Positions 43,996 to 53,445 of a DNA stretch of 64,000 nt are shown in pieces. The DNA comes from G965240365 sp965240365. GTDB taxonomy: Bacteria > Pseudomonadota > Gammaproteobacteria > Eutrophobiales > Eutrophobiaceae. Location of the stretch: assembly GCA_965240365.1 (NCBI GenBank), contig OZ251218.1, positions 2,232,001 through 2,296,000 of the forward strand. Reading direction: 5' to 3'. The translations under genes and the position numbers were made by a program. The notes under the pieces are model-generated. The model made no database searches. It had not been told where the DNA came from and worked only from the letters and a program-made list of their open reading frames with translations. The first letter of the stretch is position 1; each line of letters begins with the position of its first letter.

Positions 43996-45690
43996 ATGCC
44001 AGCCGCCCCGAACCCGTCCGTGGAAGCGCTCCCGCGTATCAAGGCACTGCCCGCGGCCGTGGCCAATCAGATCGCCGCGGGCGAGGTGATCGCGCGGCCG
44101 GCCTCGGTCATCAAGGAACTCATTGAAAACAGCATTGACGCGGCCGCAACCCGGATCAGCATCGACCTTGAACAGGCGGGTTTAAGCCTGATCCGCGTCA
44201 GTGACAACGGCCAGGGCATTCACAGGGATGATCTGGCGCTGGCGCTCAAGGCCCATGCGACCAGCAAGTTAAGGGCCTTTTCCGACCTTGCCCATATCGC
44301 CAGCCTCGGTTTCAGGGGCGAGGCGCTGCCCAGTATCGCGGCGGTATCGCGCTTTTTGCTGACCTCACGGCCCGCGCGGGCGGAACAGGCCTGGGCCATT
44401 GATAACGCGCTCGCGCCAAGGCCGGCCGCCCATGCCGCGGGCACGACGGCCGAAGTCAAGGCGTTGTTTTACACCACGCCCGCGAGGCGCCGGTTCCTCA
44501 AATCGGAAAAAACGGAATATCTGCATATCAAGGCCATAATCCGGGCGCTCGCGCTCGCCCATTGCCATGTGTATTTCAATGTGCAACACAATGATCAGCC
44601 GCTGTTCCGCCTGCCGGCCTGCGCCGCCGAGCCGGACCAGCGCATCCTCGGCGTTTGTGGCAAGTCTTTTCTGGATAAAGCCATTCGAGTCGATATTAAA
44701 AAGCATGAGCTGCGCCTGTGGGGCTGGCTGGGCGCCGGCGAGGCGGCGCGCAGCCAGTCGGACCGACAGTATTTTTATGTCAACGGGCGGCCCGTGCGCG
44801 ACCGGCATATCAATCATGCCATCCGTCTGGCCTATGCCGAGCGGATCGCGACGGCGCGCTTCCCGGCCTATGTGCTGCAACTCGAACTGGCGCCGGCCAG
44901 GGTCGATGTGAATGTGCATCCGGCCAAGGCGGAGGTGCGTTTTGCCGAGACCCGGCAAGTCCATGACTTCATCTATAGCGAGCTGGCGCGAAGCCTGAAT
45001 GCGCCGCTGGTTGCAGTGGCCGACTCCGGCCCTGGCCCCGAGACGGCGGCAAGCCGGCCCCCGGCAAACAAGTCCGTGCGCGACAGCGCGGCGCCCTTTG
45101 AGGCCGGGTTATTCCGGCCGGGCGCCGCCGGCCCGGCCGCTGAGCCCGGCCAGGGCTGTTTAAGCCTGCTGGACGGGCGTTTTATGGTCGCCATCCTGGG
45201 CCGGGATCCGTATTTGATCGATGTGGCCCAAACCCGCGGCCTGCTCGCAAAAGAATATCTTGTCCGGCATTACCGCAAGGGCGCGATCATTCAGCGCCCG
45301 ATCCTGGTCCCTGTCAGTATTGAAACCGGCGCCGATCAGATTGAATTTGTGCTGGCCAATAGCAACACCATCGCGCGCTGGGGCTTTGAGCTTGAACAGA
45401 TGATCCCCGGACAGATCATGATCCGCGCCATCCCGGCCCGCCTGCCCCAGGCCGACGCGATCGCGCTGGTGAAATCACTCTTGCAGGCGTTGATGCAAGA
45501 CCGGGACGAGTCCGCGATCGCCGGGGCGCTGGCCAGCCATATCAACGACGCGGGCTACAGGCTGGACCAGGAGCAGAGCCGACAGTTGCTGCGGGAAGTC
45601 GATTTGTATAACGCGGAGGGCCAGGCCACGGCAAAATTGCCCTGGCGCAAACTGGACGAGGCCGCGCTGGCCGCATTAATCCGGCACTAA
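43996..45690 (+). CDS. mutL: DNA mismatch repair protein MutL
   Basis: 564 aa. N-terminal GHKL ATPase: NQIAAGEVIARPASVIKELIENSIDA, ISVDNGxGI-like IRVSDNGQGIHRDDL, and SLGFRGEALPSIAAVS; then the transducer part with FYVNGRPVRDRHINHAIRLAY and VDVNVHPAKAEVRF. The C-terminal dimerisation domain lacks the DQHAxxER endonuclease motif, as in MutH-using gammaproteobacteria. It lies between amiC and miaA. Confidence 0.95.
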   Translation: MPAAPNPSVEALPRIKALPAAVANQIAAGEVIARPASVIKELIENSIDAAATRISIDLEQAGLSLIRVSDNGQGIHRDDLALALKAHATSKLRAFSDLAHIASLGFRGEALPSIAAVSRFLLTSRPARAEQAWAIDNALAPRPAAHAAGTTAEVKALFYTTPARRRFLKSEKTEYLHIKAIIRALALAHCHVYFNVQHNDQPLFRLPACAAEPDQRILGVCGKSFLDKAIRVDIKKHELRLWGWLGAGEAARSQSDRQYFYVNGRPVRDRHINHAIRLAYAERIATARFPAYVLQLELAPARVDVNVHPAKAEVRFAETRQVHDFIYSELARSLNAPLVAVADSGPGPETAASRPPANKSVRDSAAPFEAGLFRPGAAGPAAEPGQGCLSLLDGRFMVAILGRDPYLIDVAQTRGLLAKEYLVRHYRKGAIIQRPILVPVSIETGADQIEFVLANSNTIARWGFELEQMIPGQIMIRAIPARLPQADAIALVKSLLQALMQDRDESAIAGALASHINDAGYRLDQEQSRQLLREVDLYNAEGQATAKLPWRKLDEAALAALIRH

Positions 45691-45693
45691 ATC

Positions 45694-46617
45694 ATGCCGG
45701 GGCGCCCTTATGTGATCTTTGTCATGGGCCCGACTGCGGCGGGCAAAACGGCGCTGGCCCTGCATCTCCATGAACGCATGGACAGCGAGATTATCAGTGT
45801 CGATTCAGCCCAGATTTACCGCGGCATGGACATCGGCACGGGCAAGCCGGAGCGGGCGCTGTTGCAGACAGCGCCACACCATCTGGTTGATATTTGCGAT
45901 CCGGCCGAATCCTATTCGGCCGCGCGCTTTCGAAGCGCGGCCTATGCCCTTGTTATGGACATCATCGGCAAGGGCAGGACGCCGATCCTGGCCGGCGGCA
46001 CGGGCCTCTATTTTCGCGCGCTGGAACAGGGCCTGGCCGAACTGCCCGGGGCCGATCAAGGGCTGCGCGCCCGGCTTGCGGCCGAGGCCGGGCAATACGG
46101 CTGGCCGGCCCTGCATGAACGGTTGCGGGCGCTGGATCCGGAGTCCGCCGCCAGAATCGCGGCCAATGACCCGCAGCGCATTCAACGGGCGCTGGAGGTG
46201 TATGAACTCAGCGGCGAACCCCTGTCGGCCCTGCTGGCGGCCGGGCGAAAACAGCCATTTCCCTTGCCAATCAAAAAGATAGTGCTCTCCCCGCCGCGCC
46301 CGCTGTTATCCCGGCGGGTTGCGCGGCGATTTGCGGCCATGCTGGACAGGGGGCTGGTCGAAGAGACGCAAAATCTTTGCCGCCGCGGCGATCTTTCCCT
46401 GAACCTGCCGTCAATGCGGTTGGTCGGATACAGACAAGTCCGGCAATATCTGGCCGGCCATCTTGATTATGAACAGATGTGGGAACGCGCGCTGGCCGCG
46501 ACCCGGCAACTGGCAAAGCGGCAACTGACATGGTGCCGCAAAGAACAGGACGCCGACTGGTTTGATCCCTGCGAGACGGGAATTTATCCGGAAATTATGA
46601 AAAAACTGGATAAATGA
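45694..46617 (+). CDS. miaA: tRNA dimethylallyltransferase
   Basis: 307 aa. The P-loop is VMGPTAAGKTALAL near residue 10, followed by SEIISVDSAQIYRGMDIGTGKP and the ILAGGTGLYFRALEQGL motif. It prenylates A37 of tRNAs reading UNN codons. It starts three bases after mutL. A 127-bp gap with a likely hfq promoter follows. Confidence 0.95.
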   Translation: MPGRPYVIFVMGPTAAGKTALALHLHERMDSEIISVDSAQIYRGMDIGTGKPERALLQTAPHHLVDICDPAESYSAARFRSAAYALVMDIIGKGRTPILAGGTGLYFRALEQGLAELPGADQGLRARLAAEAGQYGWPALHERLRALDPESAARIAANDPQRIQRALEVYELSGEPLSALLAAGRKQPFPLPIKKIVLSPPRPLLSRRVARRFAAMLDRGLVEETQNLCRRGDLSLNLPSMRLVGYRQVRQYLAGHLDYEQMWERALAATRQLAKRQLTWCRKEQDADWFDPCETGIYPEIMKKLDK

Positions 46618-46701
46618 ACATAAATTTCCGGCATTTGTAATATACTTGTACCTTATTCGACAATCATCGGCGCGGCCGCTGATTGCGCCAGACACAAGAA
46701 T

Positions 46702-46743
46702 TTGACAGCAAGGGGAATAATTTTGACAAACAGGGGAATTACC
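46702..46743 (+). repeat. 21-bp tandem duplication in the hfq leader
   Basis: Two nearly identical units beginning ttgacagcaaggggaataat and ttgacaaacaggggaattac, at 21-bp spacing. Each has a GGGGA ribosome-binding-like core; the second is correctly spaced from the hfq ATG at 46745. It may be a chance duplication, or a twin binding site used by Hfq to repress its own mRNA. Confidence 0.6.
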
Positions 46744-46744
46744 C

Positions 46745-46990
46745 ATGAGTAAGGGGCACTCATTGCAGGATCCTTTTTTAAACGCCTTGAGAAAAGAACG
46801 TATCCCGGTATCGATATTTCTGGTCAACGGCATAAAATTACAGGGGCAGATTGAATCGTTTGATCAATTTGTCATCCTGCTCAGAAATTCGGTCAACCAA
46901 CTGGTCTATAAACACGCTATCTCGACCATCGTTCCGGCCAGAAGCGTCAGACTGCCGCGCGCCGATGAGGACGCGGGCGAAGAAGGATAA
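46745..46990 (+). CDS. hfq: RNA chaperone Hfq
   Basis: 81 aa, hexameric Sm-like RNA chaperone. The Sm1 and Sm2 motifs (LQDPFLNALRKERIPVSIFL, NGIKLQGQIESFDQFVILL, YKHAISTIVPAR) are almost identical to the E. coli protein. The C-terminal tail is short (about 12 acidic residues) compared with enterobacterial Hfq. Proximal-face and rim residues are all kept. Confidence 0.97.
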   Translation: MSKGHSLQDPFLNALRKERIPVSIFLVNGIKLQGQIESFDQFVILLRNSVNQLVYKHAISTIVPARSVRLPRADEDAGEEG

Positions 46991-47047
46991 GTCCCGGATG
47001 ACCTTATCTGAGCTTCCGCAACACACTGAATCCAGTCCGGCAAACAT

Positions 47048-48340
47048 TTGAAATCAAACCACGCTGACATCCGGCGCGCCCTGATCGTATATGTCGATTT
47101 CGGACAGGGCCAGGGCGATGATGAATACGCGGAATTCATTGAACTGACGCAATCGTCCGGTCTGGATATTGTCGCCTCCGTTATGGCGGCAAGGCGAACC
47201 CCCGACCCGAATTTCCTGGTAGGCCGGGGCAAGGCCGATGAAATTGCGGCCGCTGCGGCCGCGGCCGATGTGATCATCTTCAATCATCCCTTGACGCCCG
47301 CCCAGGAACGCAATCTGGAAAAACATACGGCGCGCCGGGTGATCGACCGTATCGGGCTGATCCTGGACATCTTCGCCCAGCGGGCAGAGAGTCATGCCGG
47401 TAAATTGCAGGTCGAACTGGCGCAACTGCAACACCTGTCAACCCGCCTGATCCGCGGCTGGACCCACCTCGAACGGCAAAAGGGCGGTATCGGCCTGCGC
47501 GGGCCGGGTGAAACCCAACTGGAGACCGACCGGCGCCTGATCGGGCAACGCATCAAAATGATAAACCGGCGTCTGCAAAAAGTGCGGCAACAGCGCCAGC
47601 AGGGCCGCCAGCAGCGCAAAAAAAACGACCTGCCGGTCATCTCGCTGGTGGGCTATACCAATGCCGGCAAGTCAACCTTGTTTAACCGCCTGACGGGCGC
47701 GGATGTGCTCACGGCCGATCGATTATTCGCCACGCTGGACCCGACCTTGAGGCGCATCCGCACCCCGCGCGGCCGCGCCCTGCTATTGACGGACACGGTC
47801 GGATTTATCCGGGCCCTGCCGCATGAACTGGTGGCCGCGTTTCAGGCCACGCTGGAAGAGGTGCGCGAGGCCGACCTGCTGCTGCATGTGATCGATGTGG
47901 ATCAGGCAGAGCGCCAGCAGCGCATTGACGAGGTCAACCGGGTGATTGAACGGATCGGGGCCGCGCAGGTCCCGCAGATCGAGGTTTATAACAAGATTGA
48001 CCGGCATCCTGAACATGAGGCGCGTGTGGAACAGGCCGGGGCCGGCCCGCGGGCGCGCGTCTGGCTGTCCGCGCTGACGGCCGGCGGCATTGACGCCCTG
48101 CTGGACTGTATCGATCGGCAAATCGGCCAGACCATCCGGCCGCGCCTGCTCAAACTGCCCGTGACGGCGGCCCGTTTGCGGGCTAAACTATTCAATATCG
48201 GCGCAGTCAGACAGGAAGACATCAATGAGGCCGGCGGCTGGGAACTGAAAGTGGAACTGGAAGACCGCCTTTTGAGCAAGCTCTGCCGGGAAGCGAGCCT
48301 GGATATTGCAAAGTTGCAGTCCGGCGCCGTTCACCATTAA
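47048..48340 (+). CDS. hflX: Ribosome-associated GTPase HflX
   Basis: 430 aa. The N-terminal HflX domain has NFLVGRGKADEI and FNHPLTPAQERNLEK, then coiled coil with GIGLRGPGETQLETDRR, followed by the G domain: GYTNAGKSTLFNRL, DTVGFIRALP and NKID. It splits or rescues stalled ribosomes. The only start in the conserved frame is TTG at 47048 without a clear ribosome site, which is unusual. The MITE copy B separates it from hflK. Confidence 0.94.
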   Translation: MKSNHADIRRALIVYVDFGQGQGDDEYAEFIELTQSSGLDIVASVMAARRTPDPNFLVGRGKADEIAAAAAAADVIIFNHPLTPAQERNLEKHTARRVIDRIGLILDIFAQRAESHAGKLQVELAQLQHLSTRLIRGWTHLERQKGGIGLRGPGETQLETDRRLIGQRIKMINRRLQKVRQQRQQGRQQRKKNDLPVISLVGYTNAGKSTLFNRLTGADVLTADRLFATLDPTLRRIRTPRGRALLLTDTVGFIRALPHELVAAFQATLEEVREADLLLHVIDVDQAERQQRIDEVNRVIERIGAAQVPQIEVYNKIDRHPEHEARVEQAGAGPRARVWLSALTAGGIDALLDCIDRQIGQTIRPRLLKLPVTAARLRAKLFNIGAVRQEDINEAGGWELKVELEDRLLSKLCREASLDIAKLQSGAVHH

Positions 48341-48373
48341 GATCGTAGGGAGCAAGACCACATGATTCACACA

Positions 48374-48557
48374 AGGAAACTCTGATTTAATCAGAGTTTC
48401 CTGCGGCACAGGGAAGTGCCGCCCCAAGATCAATAACTTGGCAATGACGTCAGTCATTTGATTTTGAAGTAAGGTGAAAATCGCATTTTCGCCTTGCGCG
48501 CTCTGACCTGCCTGCAGCAGGCAGGTGAGTCCTGGATGGACTTATTCAGAGCTTCCA
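48374..48557. mobile_element. MITE-like element, copy B (carries one 19-bp palindrome)
   Basis: It starts aggaaactctgatt (part of a perfect 14+1+14 hairpin) and ends ttcagagcttcca, the inverted counterpart. About 165 bp without its palindrome, close to copy A, with a few indels. It is inserted between hflX and hflK, genes normally contiguous, and ends 23 bp before the hflK start. Confidence 0.8.
48507..48525. repeat. 19-bp palindrome inserted in MITE copy B
   Basis: CCTGCCTG-cag-CAGGCAGG between gcgcgctctga and tgagtcctggatgg. Copy A reads gcgtgctctgggaagttcaggatgg with no palindrome at that site. Confidence 0.87.
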
Positions 48558-48580
48558 CAATATATCTGGAGACCGTATTA

Positions 48581-49735
48581 ATGGGCTGGAACGAACCACC
48601 TGACAACAAGGGCAAGGATCCCTGGGGTAATCGCGGCAATAGCGGCGGGCCGCCTGACCTTGACGAGATCATAAAGAAGATGCAGCAGGGCTTCGGTGGC
48701 CTGTTTGGCAAGCGTCCGGGGCCGGAGTCGGCCCAGGGAAAGAACAATTCGATGTTTCCCACCCTGTTCGCCGTTATTCTGTTGATCGTCTGGCTGGCCT
48801 ATGACATGACCTACCTGATCGACCAGCAGGAACGCGGGGTCGTGCTGCGTTTCGGCAAGCATGTCAGCACGCTTGAACCGGGCCTCAGCTTCCGCCTGCC
48901 GCGCCCGGTCGAGACCGTTAACAAGGTCAATGTCGGCCAGGTGCGCCCCATTACCCACAAGGCGCTGATGCTGACCCAGGATGAAAACATTGTCGATGTT
49001 GAAGTGGCCGTGCAATGGCGTATCGGTAATGCCACCGATTATCTGTTTAACGTGTTCTCGCCGGCCGGCACCCTGCGCCAGGTCACCGAGAGCGTCGTGC
49101 GCGAAGTCATCGGCAAAAGCGAGCTTGATTTTATCCTGACCGAGGGGCGCAGCGAGATCACCGGCCGCATCCAGGAGATCACCCAGCAAACCCTGAACGA
49201 TTATGCCTCGGGCATTTATATCTCAACGGTCGAAATGCAGCCGGCCAAGCCGCCCGAGGAAGTCAAGGCCGCGTTTGACGACGCCATCAAGGCGCGCGAG
49301 GACGAACAGCGCCTGGTCAATGAGGCGGAAGCCTACCGTAACGACATTATCCCCAAGGCGCGCGGCGCGGCGGCGCGCCTGCGCGAGGAGGCCAACGGCT
49401 ACAAGTCGCGGGTCATCTCCAAGGCGGAGGGCGAGGCCAGCCGCTTCGAGCAGTTGCTGACCGAATATCAGCGCGCCCCCAAAGTCACGCGCGAGCGCCT
49501 GTATCTGGACACTATCGAATCGGTCTTTTCCAATACCAACAAGGTGCTGATCGATAATGACAACGGCAACAGCCTGATGTATCTGCCCATCGACCGCCTG
49601 ATGGACCGGCGCCAGGGCGGCGGCGCGGCTGCCGGCCAGGACTTCAATAACGCCTCAACCGCCGCCTCCAACATGCAATCCACCTATAATGACGCGCGCG
49701 AACGCCTGAACGACCGCCTGCGGGGAGTACGCTAA
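48581..49735 (+). CDS. hflK: HflK, SPFH-family modulator of FtsH
   Basis: 384 aa. A Gly/Pro-rich cytoplasmic start (MGWNEPPDNKGKDPWG), one transmembrane helix (LFAVILLIVWLAYDMTYLI), then the SPFH domain with QQERGVVLRFGKHVSTLEPGL and a coiled coil (EAYRNDIIPKARGAAARLREE). The ATG at 48581 has a TGGAGA ribosome site; a longer frame opening in the MITE is not the start. It forms a cage with HflC around the FtsH protease. Confidence 0.95.
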   Translation: MGWNEPPDNKGKDPWGNRGNSGGPPDLDEIIKKMQQGFGGLFGKRPGPESAQGKNNSMFPTLFAVILLIVWLAYDMTYLIDQQERGVVLRFGKHVSTLEPGLSFRLPRPVETVNKVNVGQVRPITHKALMLTQDENIVDVEVAVQWRIGNATDYLFNVFSPAGTLRQVTESVVREVIGKSELDFILTEGRSEITGRIQEITQQTLNDYASGIYISTVEMQPAKPPEEVKAAFDDAIKAREDEQRLVNEAEAYRNDIIPKARGAAARLREEANGYKSRVISKAEGEASRFEQLLTEYQRAPKVTRERLYLDTIESVFSNTNKVLIDNDNGNSLMYLPIDRLMDRRQGGGAAAGQDFNNASTAASNMQSTYNDARERLNDRLRGVR

Positions 49736-50601
49736 TGCCCATCAGCCTGAAAATCCTGATACCTCTTGCGGTCATCGCCGTGGCCGCCTATTTTTCACTG
49801 TTTACCGTCAAGCAATATCAGCAGGCGATCGTGTTCAAGTTCCGCGAGATAGAGCGGGCCGATTTTGAACCGGGCCTGCAGGTCATGATCCCGGTGGTCA
49901 ATATGGCGCAAAGGTTTGAAAAGCGGCTGCTCAACCTTGACCAGGAACCGCAGCGTTTTCTGACCAGGGAAAAGAAAGACGTGATCGTCGATTATTACGT
50001 CAAATGGCGCATCACCAATGTCGAAAAGTTTTATACCGCGACCCGCGGCGATGTGCTCTATGCCAACGGCCTCCTGGGGCAGCGCATCAACCGCTCCCTG
50101 CGCGACGAATTCGGCAAGCGCACGGTGCAGGAAGTGGTGGCCGGCGAACGCACCCAGATCTTGAATGTGGTGACCTCATCCACGGCCAACCTGCCGGATG
50201 AACTCGGCATCTCGGTGGTCGATGTGCGCACCAAGCAGATTAACCTGCCGGCCGAGGTCAGTAACTCGGTCTATGAACGTATGCGGGCCGAGCGCAACCG
50301 GGTCGCCAAGGACTTCAGGGCGCGCGGTTCCGAGGCCGCCGAACGGATCCGCGCCAACGCCGACAAGGAACGGGAAATCATCCTCGCCAACGCCTACCGC
50401 GACGCTGAAATCATTCGCGGCGAGGGCGACGCGCAGGCCACCGAGACCTACGCCGCGGCCTATACCAAGGATGAAGAATTTTACTCGCTTTACCGCAGCC
50501 TGAACGCCTATCAAAACAGCTTCAGCGAGGGCAACGACATTCTGCTGCTGGAACCCGAATCGGACTTCTTCCGCTACTTCAACAGCCCTGTAGAGCAATA
50601 G
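49735..50601 (+). CDS. hflC: HflC, SPFH-family modulator of FtsH
   Basis: 288 aa with an N-terminal transmembrane helix (LIPLAVIAVAAYFSLFTV) and an SPFH domain (QQAIVFKFREIERADFEPGL, NVVTSSTANLPDELGISVVDVR). The coiled coil ERIRANADKEREIILANAYRDAE matches the family. The start codon overlaps the hflK stop (TAATG), so the two are translationally coupled, consistent with a 1:1 complex. Confidence 0.95.
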   Translation: MPISLKILIPLAVIAVAAYFSLFTVKQYQQAIVFKFREIERADFEPGLQVMIPVVNMAQRFEKRLLNLDQEPQRFLTREKKDVIVDYYVKWRITNVEKFYTATRGDVLYANGLLGQRINRSLRDEFGKRTVQEVVAGERTQILNVVTSSTANLPDELGISVVDVRTKQINLPAEVSNSVYERMRAERNRVAKDFRARGSEAAERIRANADKEREIILANAYRDAEIIRGEGDAQATETYAAAYTKDEEFYSLYRSLNAYQNSFSEGNDILLLEPESDFFRYFNSPVEQ

Positions 50602-50662
50602 GCGGCGCTCGGGCCTTCTCTTTCAGCGCGGCTGTTGCGGCCGGCGTCAATGGTGACGGAGC

Positions 50663-50860
50663 TTGTTTGATATTAACTTTTCCGACCTGCTGGCCGCGCT
50701 GGCCCTGGTGTTTGTGCTGGAGGGCCTGTTGCCCTTTCTGAGTCCCGAAAGAGTCCGCAGGATGCTGTTGCTGGCCGCGCAAATGGACAATCAGACCCTG
50801 CGTTTTATGGGGCTGACCAGCATGACCGTCGGCGTGCTGCTGCTCTATATCTTCAAATGA
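50663..50860 (+). CDS. DUF2065 small membrane protein (YjeT-like)
   Basis: 65 aa with two hydrophobic helices (LLAALALVFVLEGLLPFL and MGLTSMTVGVLLLYIF) joined by the conserved SPERVRRMLLLAAQMDNQTLRFMGL. This gene commonly sits between hflC and hisZ/purA. Function unknown. The start appears to be TTG at 50663 just after a GGAG; another non-ATG start nearby is possible. Confidence 0.85.
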   Translation: MFDINFSDLLAALALVFVLEGLLPFLSPERVRRMLLLAAQMDNQTLRFMGLTSMTVGVLLLYIFK

Positions 50861-50906
50861 CACCGCGCCGGCCAAACCCGCGCCCGCCCGGCCCGATATT
50901 CACACC

Positions 50907-52091
50907 ATGAACGCGACCAACCGCTGGTTATTACCGGAGGGTATCGAGGAGATCCTGCCGCCCAGCGCCATGCGGCTTGAGCGGCTCTGCCGCGAGATCA
51001 TCGACCTGCTATGCGGCTGGGGCTATGAATTCGTGATCCCGCCGCCGATAGAATATCTGGAATCGCTGCTGACCGGCGCCGGCGAAGACCTGGACCTGCA
51101 AACCTTCAAGCTCATCGATCAGTTGAGCGGGCGCCTGATGGGGATCAGGGCCGATATTACGCCCCAGGTTGCCCGTATTGACGCCCACCGCCTACAGCGC
51201 GATGCGCCCGTCCGGCTTTGTTATCTGGGGTCCGTGCTGCACGCCCGGCCCGGCAGGTCGGGCGACACCCGCGCGCCCATGCAGGCCGGGGCCGAGCTTT
51301 ATGGTCATGCCGGCGTCGCCAGCGACATAGAGATCGTCAGGCTGATGCTGGCCACGCTGAGCCGGGCCGGCCTTGAAAAAACCTGTATCGATCTGGGGCA
51401 TATCGGGATCTTCCGCGCCCTGAGCGACGCCAGTTCCTTAAATAGCGAACAACGCAAAGACGTGTTTGACATCTTGCAGCGCAAGGCCAAAGACGAATTG
51501 AACGCGCTTTATAAAAAGTGGAAGATCCGCGACGACGCCGGTCTGGCGCTGGCGGCCCTGATTAACTGCAACGGCGACCGGGCCATCTTAAAAGAGGCCA
51601 GAGAACGCTTCGCCGACATCTCGGAGGCGGCCGGCCGGGCCATCGCCGAACTGGAGGCGCTGACCGCGGCCATCGGCGATAACAGCGATATTTCGATCAA
51701 CATCGATCTGGCCGAACTGCGCGGTTATCACTATCATACCGGCATGGTTTACACCGCGTTCGCGCCGGGCCAGGGCGCGGGCATTGCCTTCGGCGGGCGT
51801 TATGATTACATCGGCCGGGCCTTTGGCCGGGCCCGCCCGGCCACCGGTTTCAGCACCGATGTAAAATCACTGCTGCGCTTCGGCGCTAAAGCCGGCGTGG
51901 AAAAGAGCCGGATATTTGCGCCGGCCGGCAATGACCCGGCATTATTAAAGAAAATAAACGAACTAAGGGCAAAGGGCGAAGTGCTTATTCAACAACTGGA
52001 AGGCCAGCAGGCCGATGCAGGACAAATGGGCTGCCAGCGGCAACTCGTGTTCGAGGATGCGGCCTGGCGCGTCAAGAAAATCCTGACTTAA
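50907..52091 (+). CDS. hisZ: ATP phosphoribosyltransferase regulatory subunit HisZ
   Basis: 394-aa paralogue of histidyl-tRNA synthetase without aminoacylation. It starts RWLLPEGIEEILPPSAMRLE, then the class II-like core MGIRADITPQVARIDAH and RLCYLGSVLHARP; the C-terminal part has YHTGMVYTAFAPGQGAGIAFGGRYDYIG. It lacks the anticodon-binding domain. With short HisG it forms the first enzyme of histidine synthesis; hisG is elsewhere. Confidence 0.93.
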   Translation: MNATNRWLLPEGIEEILPPSAMRLERLCREIIDLLCGWGYEFVIPPPIEYLESLLTGAGEDLDLQTFKLIDQLSGRLMGIRADITPQVARIDAHRLQRDAPVRLCYLGSVLHARPGRSGDTRAPMQAGAELYGHAGVASDIEIVRLMLATLSRAGLEKTCIDLGHIGIFRALSDASSLNSEQRKDVFDILQRKAKDELNALYKKWKIRDDAGLALAALINCNGDRAILKEARERFADISEAAGRAIAELEALTAAIGDNSDISINIDLAELRGYHYHTGMVYTAFAPGQGAGIAFGGRYDYIGRAFGRARPATGFSTDVKSLLRFGAKAGVEKSRIFAPAGNDPALLKKINELRAKGEVLIQQLEGQQADAGQMGCQRQLVFEDAAWRVKKILT

Positions 52092-52103
52092 AAACCGTGA
52101 CAG

Positions 52104-53396
52104 ATGGGTAAAAATATTATTGTGCTCGGCGCCCAGTGGGGCGATGAGGGCAAGGGCAAAATTGTGGATCTGCTGACCCGGGACGCGGCCGCCGTGGTGC
52201 GCTTTCAGGGCGGGCATAACGCCGGGCATACCATCGTCAACGGGGGCCGGCAAACCATACTGCACCTGATCCCCTCGGGCATATTGCATGAAGGCGTGGA
52301 ATGCCTGATTGGCAATGGCGTGGTCTTGTGCCCCGGGGCGCTGATGGAAGAGATCAACATGTTGGAACAAGACGGCGTGCCGGCCCGCTCCCTGGTCCGG
52401 ATCAGCGCGGCCTGCGCCTTGATTATGCCCTATCATATCGCCCTGGATCAGGCGCGCGAAAAGAAAAGAGGCAAGGCCGCGCTCGGCACCACCGGGCGCG
52501 GTATCGGGCCGGCCTATGAAGACAAGGTGGCGCGGCGCGCCCTGCGCGTGGGCGATCTGGCGGATGGCAAGCGTCTGGCCGGCAAACTTGAAGAGGCGCT
52601 GGATTATTATAATTTCATTCTGGCCGGGTATTACCATGCCGAGACCATTGATTACCAACGCGCATTGGATGAATTAGGGCGACTGGGCGAGCAGATCAGG
52701 CCCATGATCGCCGATACCAGCCAGCGCCTGCACGAACTTTACACCCAGGGCAAGAATATCCTGTTTGAAGGCGCGCAGGGCGCCGGGCTGGATATTGATC
52801 ATGGCACCTACCCCTTTGTCACCTCCTCCAATACCACCGCGGGCGGCGCGGCCACCGGCGCCGGGTTTGGCCCGCGCCGCTTTGATTATGTGCTGGGGAT
52901 CAGCAAGGCTTATACCACGCGCGTCGGTGCCGGCCCCTTTCCCACCGAACTGCACGACGGCATCGGCCAACAAATCGCCGACACCGGCCAGGAATTCGGC
53001 GCCACCACCCGCCGCCCCCGGCGCTGCGGCTGGTTTGACGCGGTCGCGCTGCGGCGTTCGGCCCGGATCAACAGCCTCAGCGGTTTATGTATCACCAAGC
53101 TCGACGTGCTGGACAAACTGGCAAGCGTCAAGCTCTGCGCGGGCTATAAAATAAACGGCAAAATTATGGACACACCGCCCATTGACGCGGACTTGCTGGC
53201 CGAATGCCAGCCGGTCTATGAAACATATCCGGGCTGGCAATCATCGACCGCGGGCCTCACGGACTACAACGCCCTGCCGCAAAAGGCGCGGGATTATCTG
53301 CAACGACTGGAGGCTGTTACCGAGGCGCCGATCGACATTATCTCTACCGGCCCGGATCGCAGCCAGACGATCATGCTCAGAGACCCGTTTAAATAA
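52104..53396 (+). CDS. purA: Adenylosuccinate synthetase
   Basis: 430 aa; converts IMP, aspartate and GTP to adenylosuccinate. It begins MGKNIIVLGAQWGDEGKGKI with the GTP-binding loop; other signatures are QGGHNAGHTIV, GTTGRGIGPAYEDK and TRRPRRCGWFDAVALR. It follows hisZ by 12 bp. Typical length and complete motifs. Confidence 0.97.
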   Translation: MGKNIIVLGAQWGDEGKGKIVDLLTRDAAAVVRFQGGHNAGHTIVNGGRQTILHLIPSGILHEGVECLIGNGVVLCPGALMEEINMLEQDGVPARSLVRISAACALIMPYHIALDQAREKKRGKAALGTTGRGIGPAYEDKVARRALRVGDLADGKRLAGKLEEALDYYNFILAGYYHAETIDYQRALDELGRLGEQIRPMIADTSQRLHELYTQGKNILFEGAQGAGLDIDHGTYPFVTSSNTTAGGAATGAGFGPRRFDYVLGISKAYTTRVGAGPFPTELHDGIGQQIADTGQEFGATTRRPRRCGWFDAVALRRSARINSLSGLCITKLDVLDKLASVKLCAGYKINGKIMDTPPIDADLLAECQPVYETYPGWQSSTAGLTDYNALPQKARDYLQRLEAVTEAPIDIISTGPDRSQTIMLRDPFK

Positions 53397-53445
53397 GACG
53401 CGGGCTGATATTCTGGCGCGGATTGTTGCCGGGGGACACAAATTC

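Noticed and set aside
48494..48580. Upstream extension of hflK starting at 48494
   Set aside because: The extra codons lie in the MITE and its palindrome; the ATG at 48581 has a proper ribosome site and matches the family start.
53182..53445. Extension of the MFS fusion gene into purA
   Set aside because: Those codons are an off-frame reading of the purA 3' end; ATG 53446 has a strong GGGGGA site and begins the first membrane helix.
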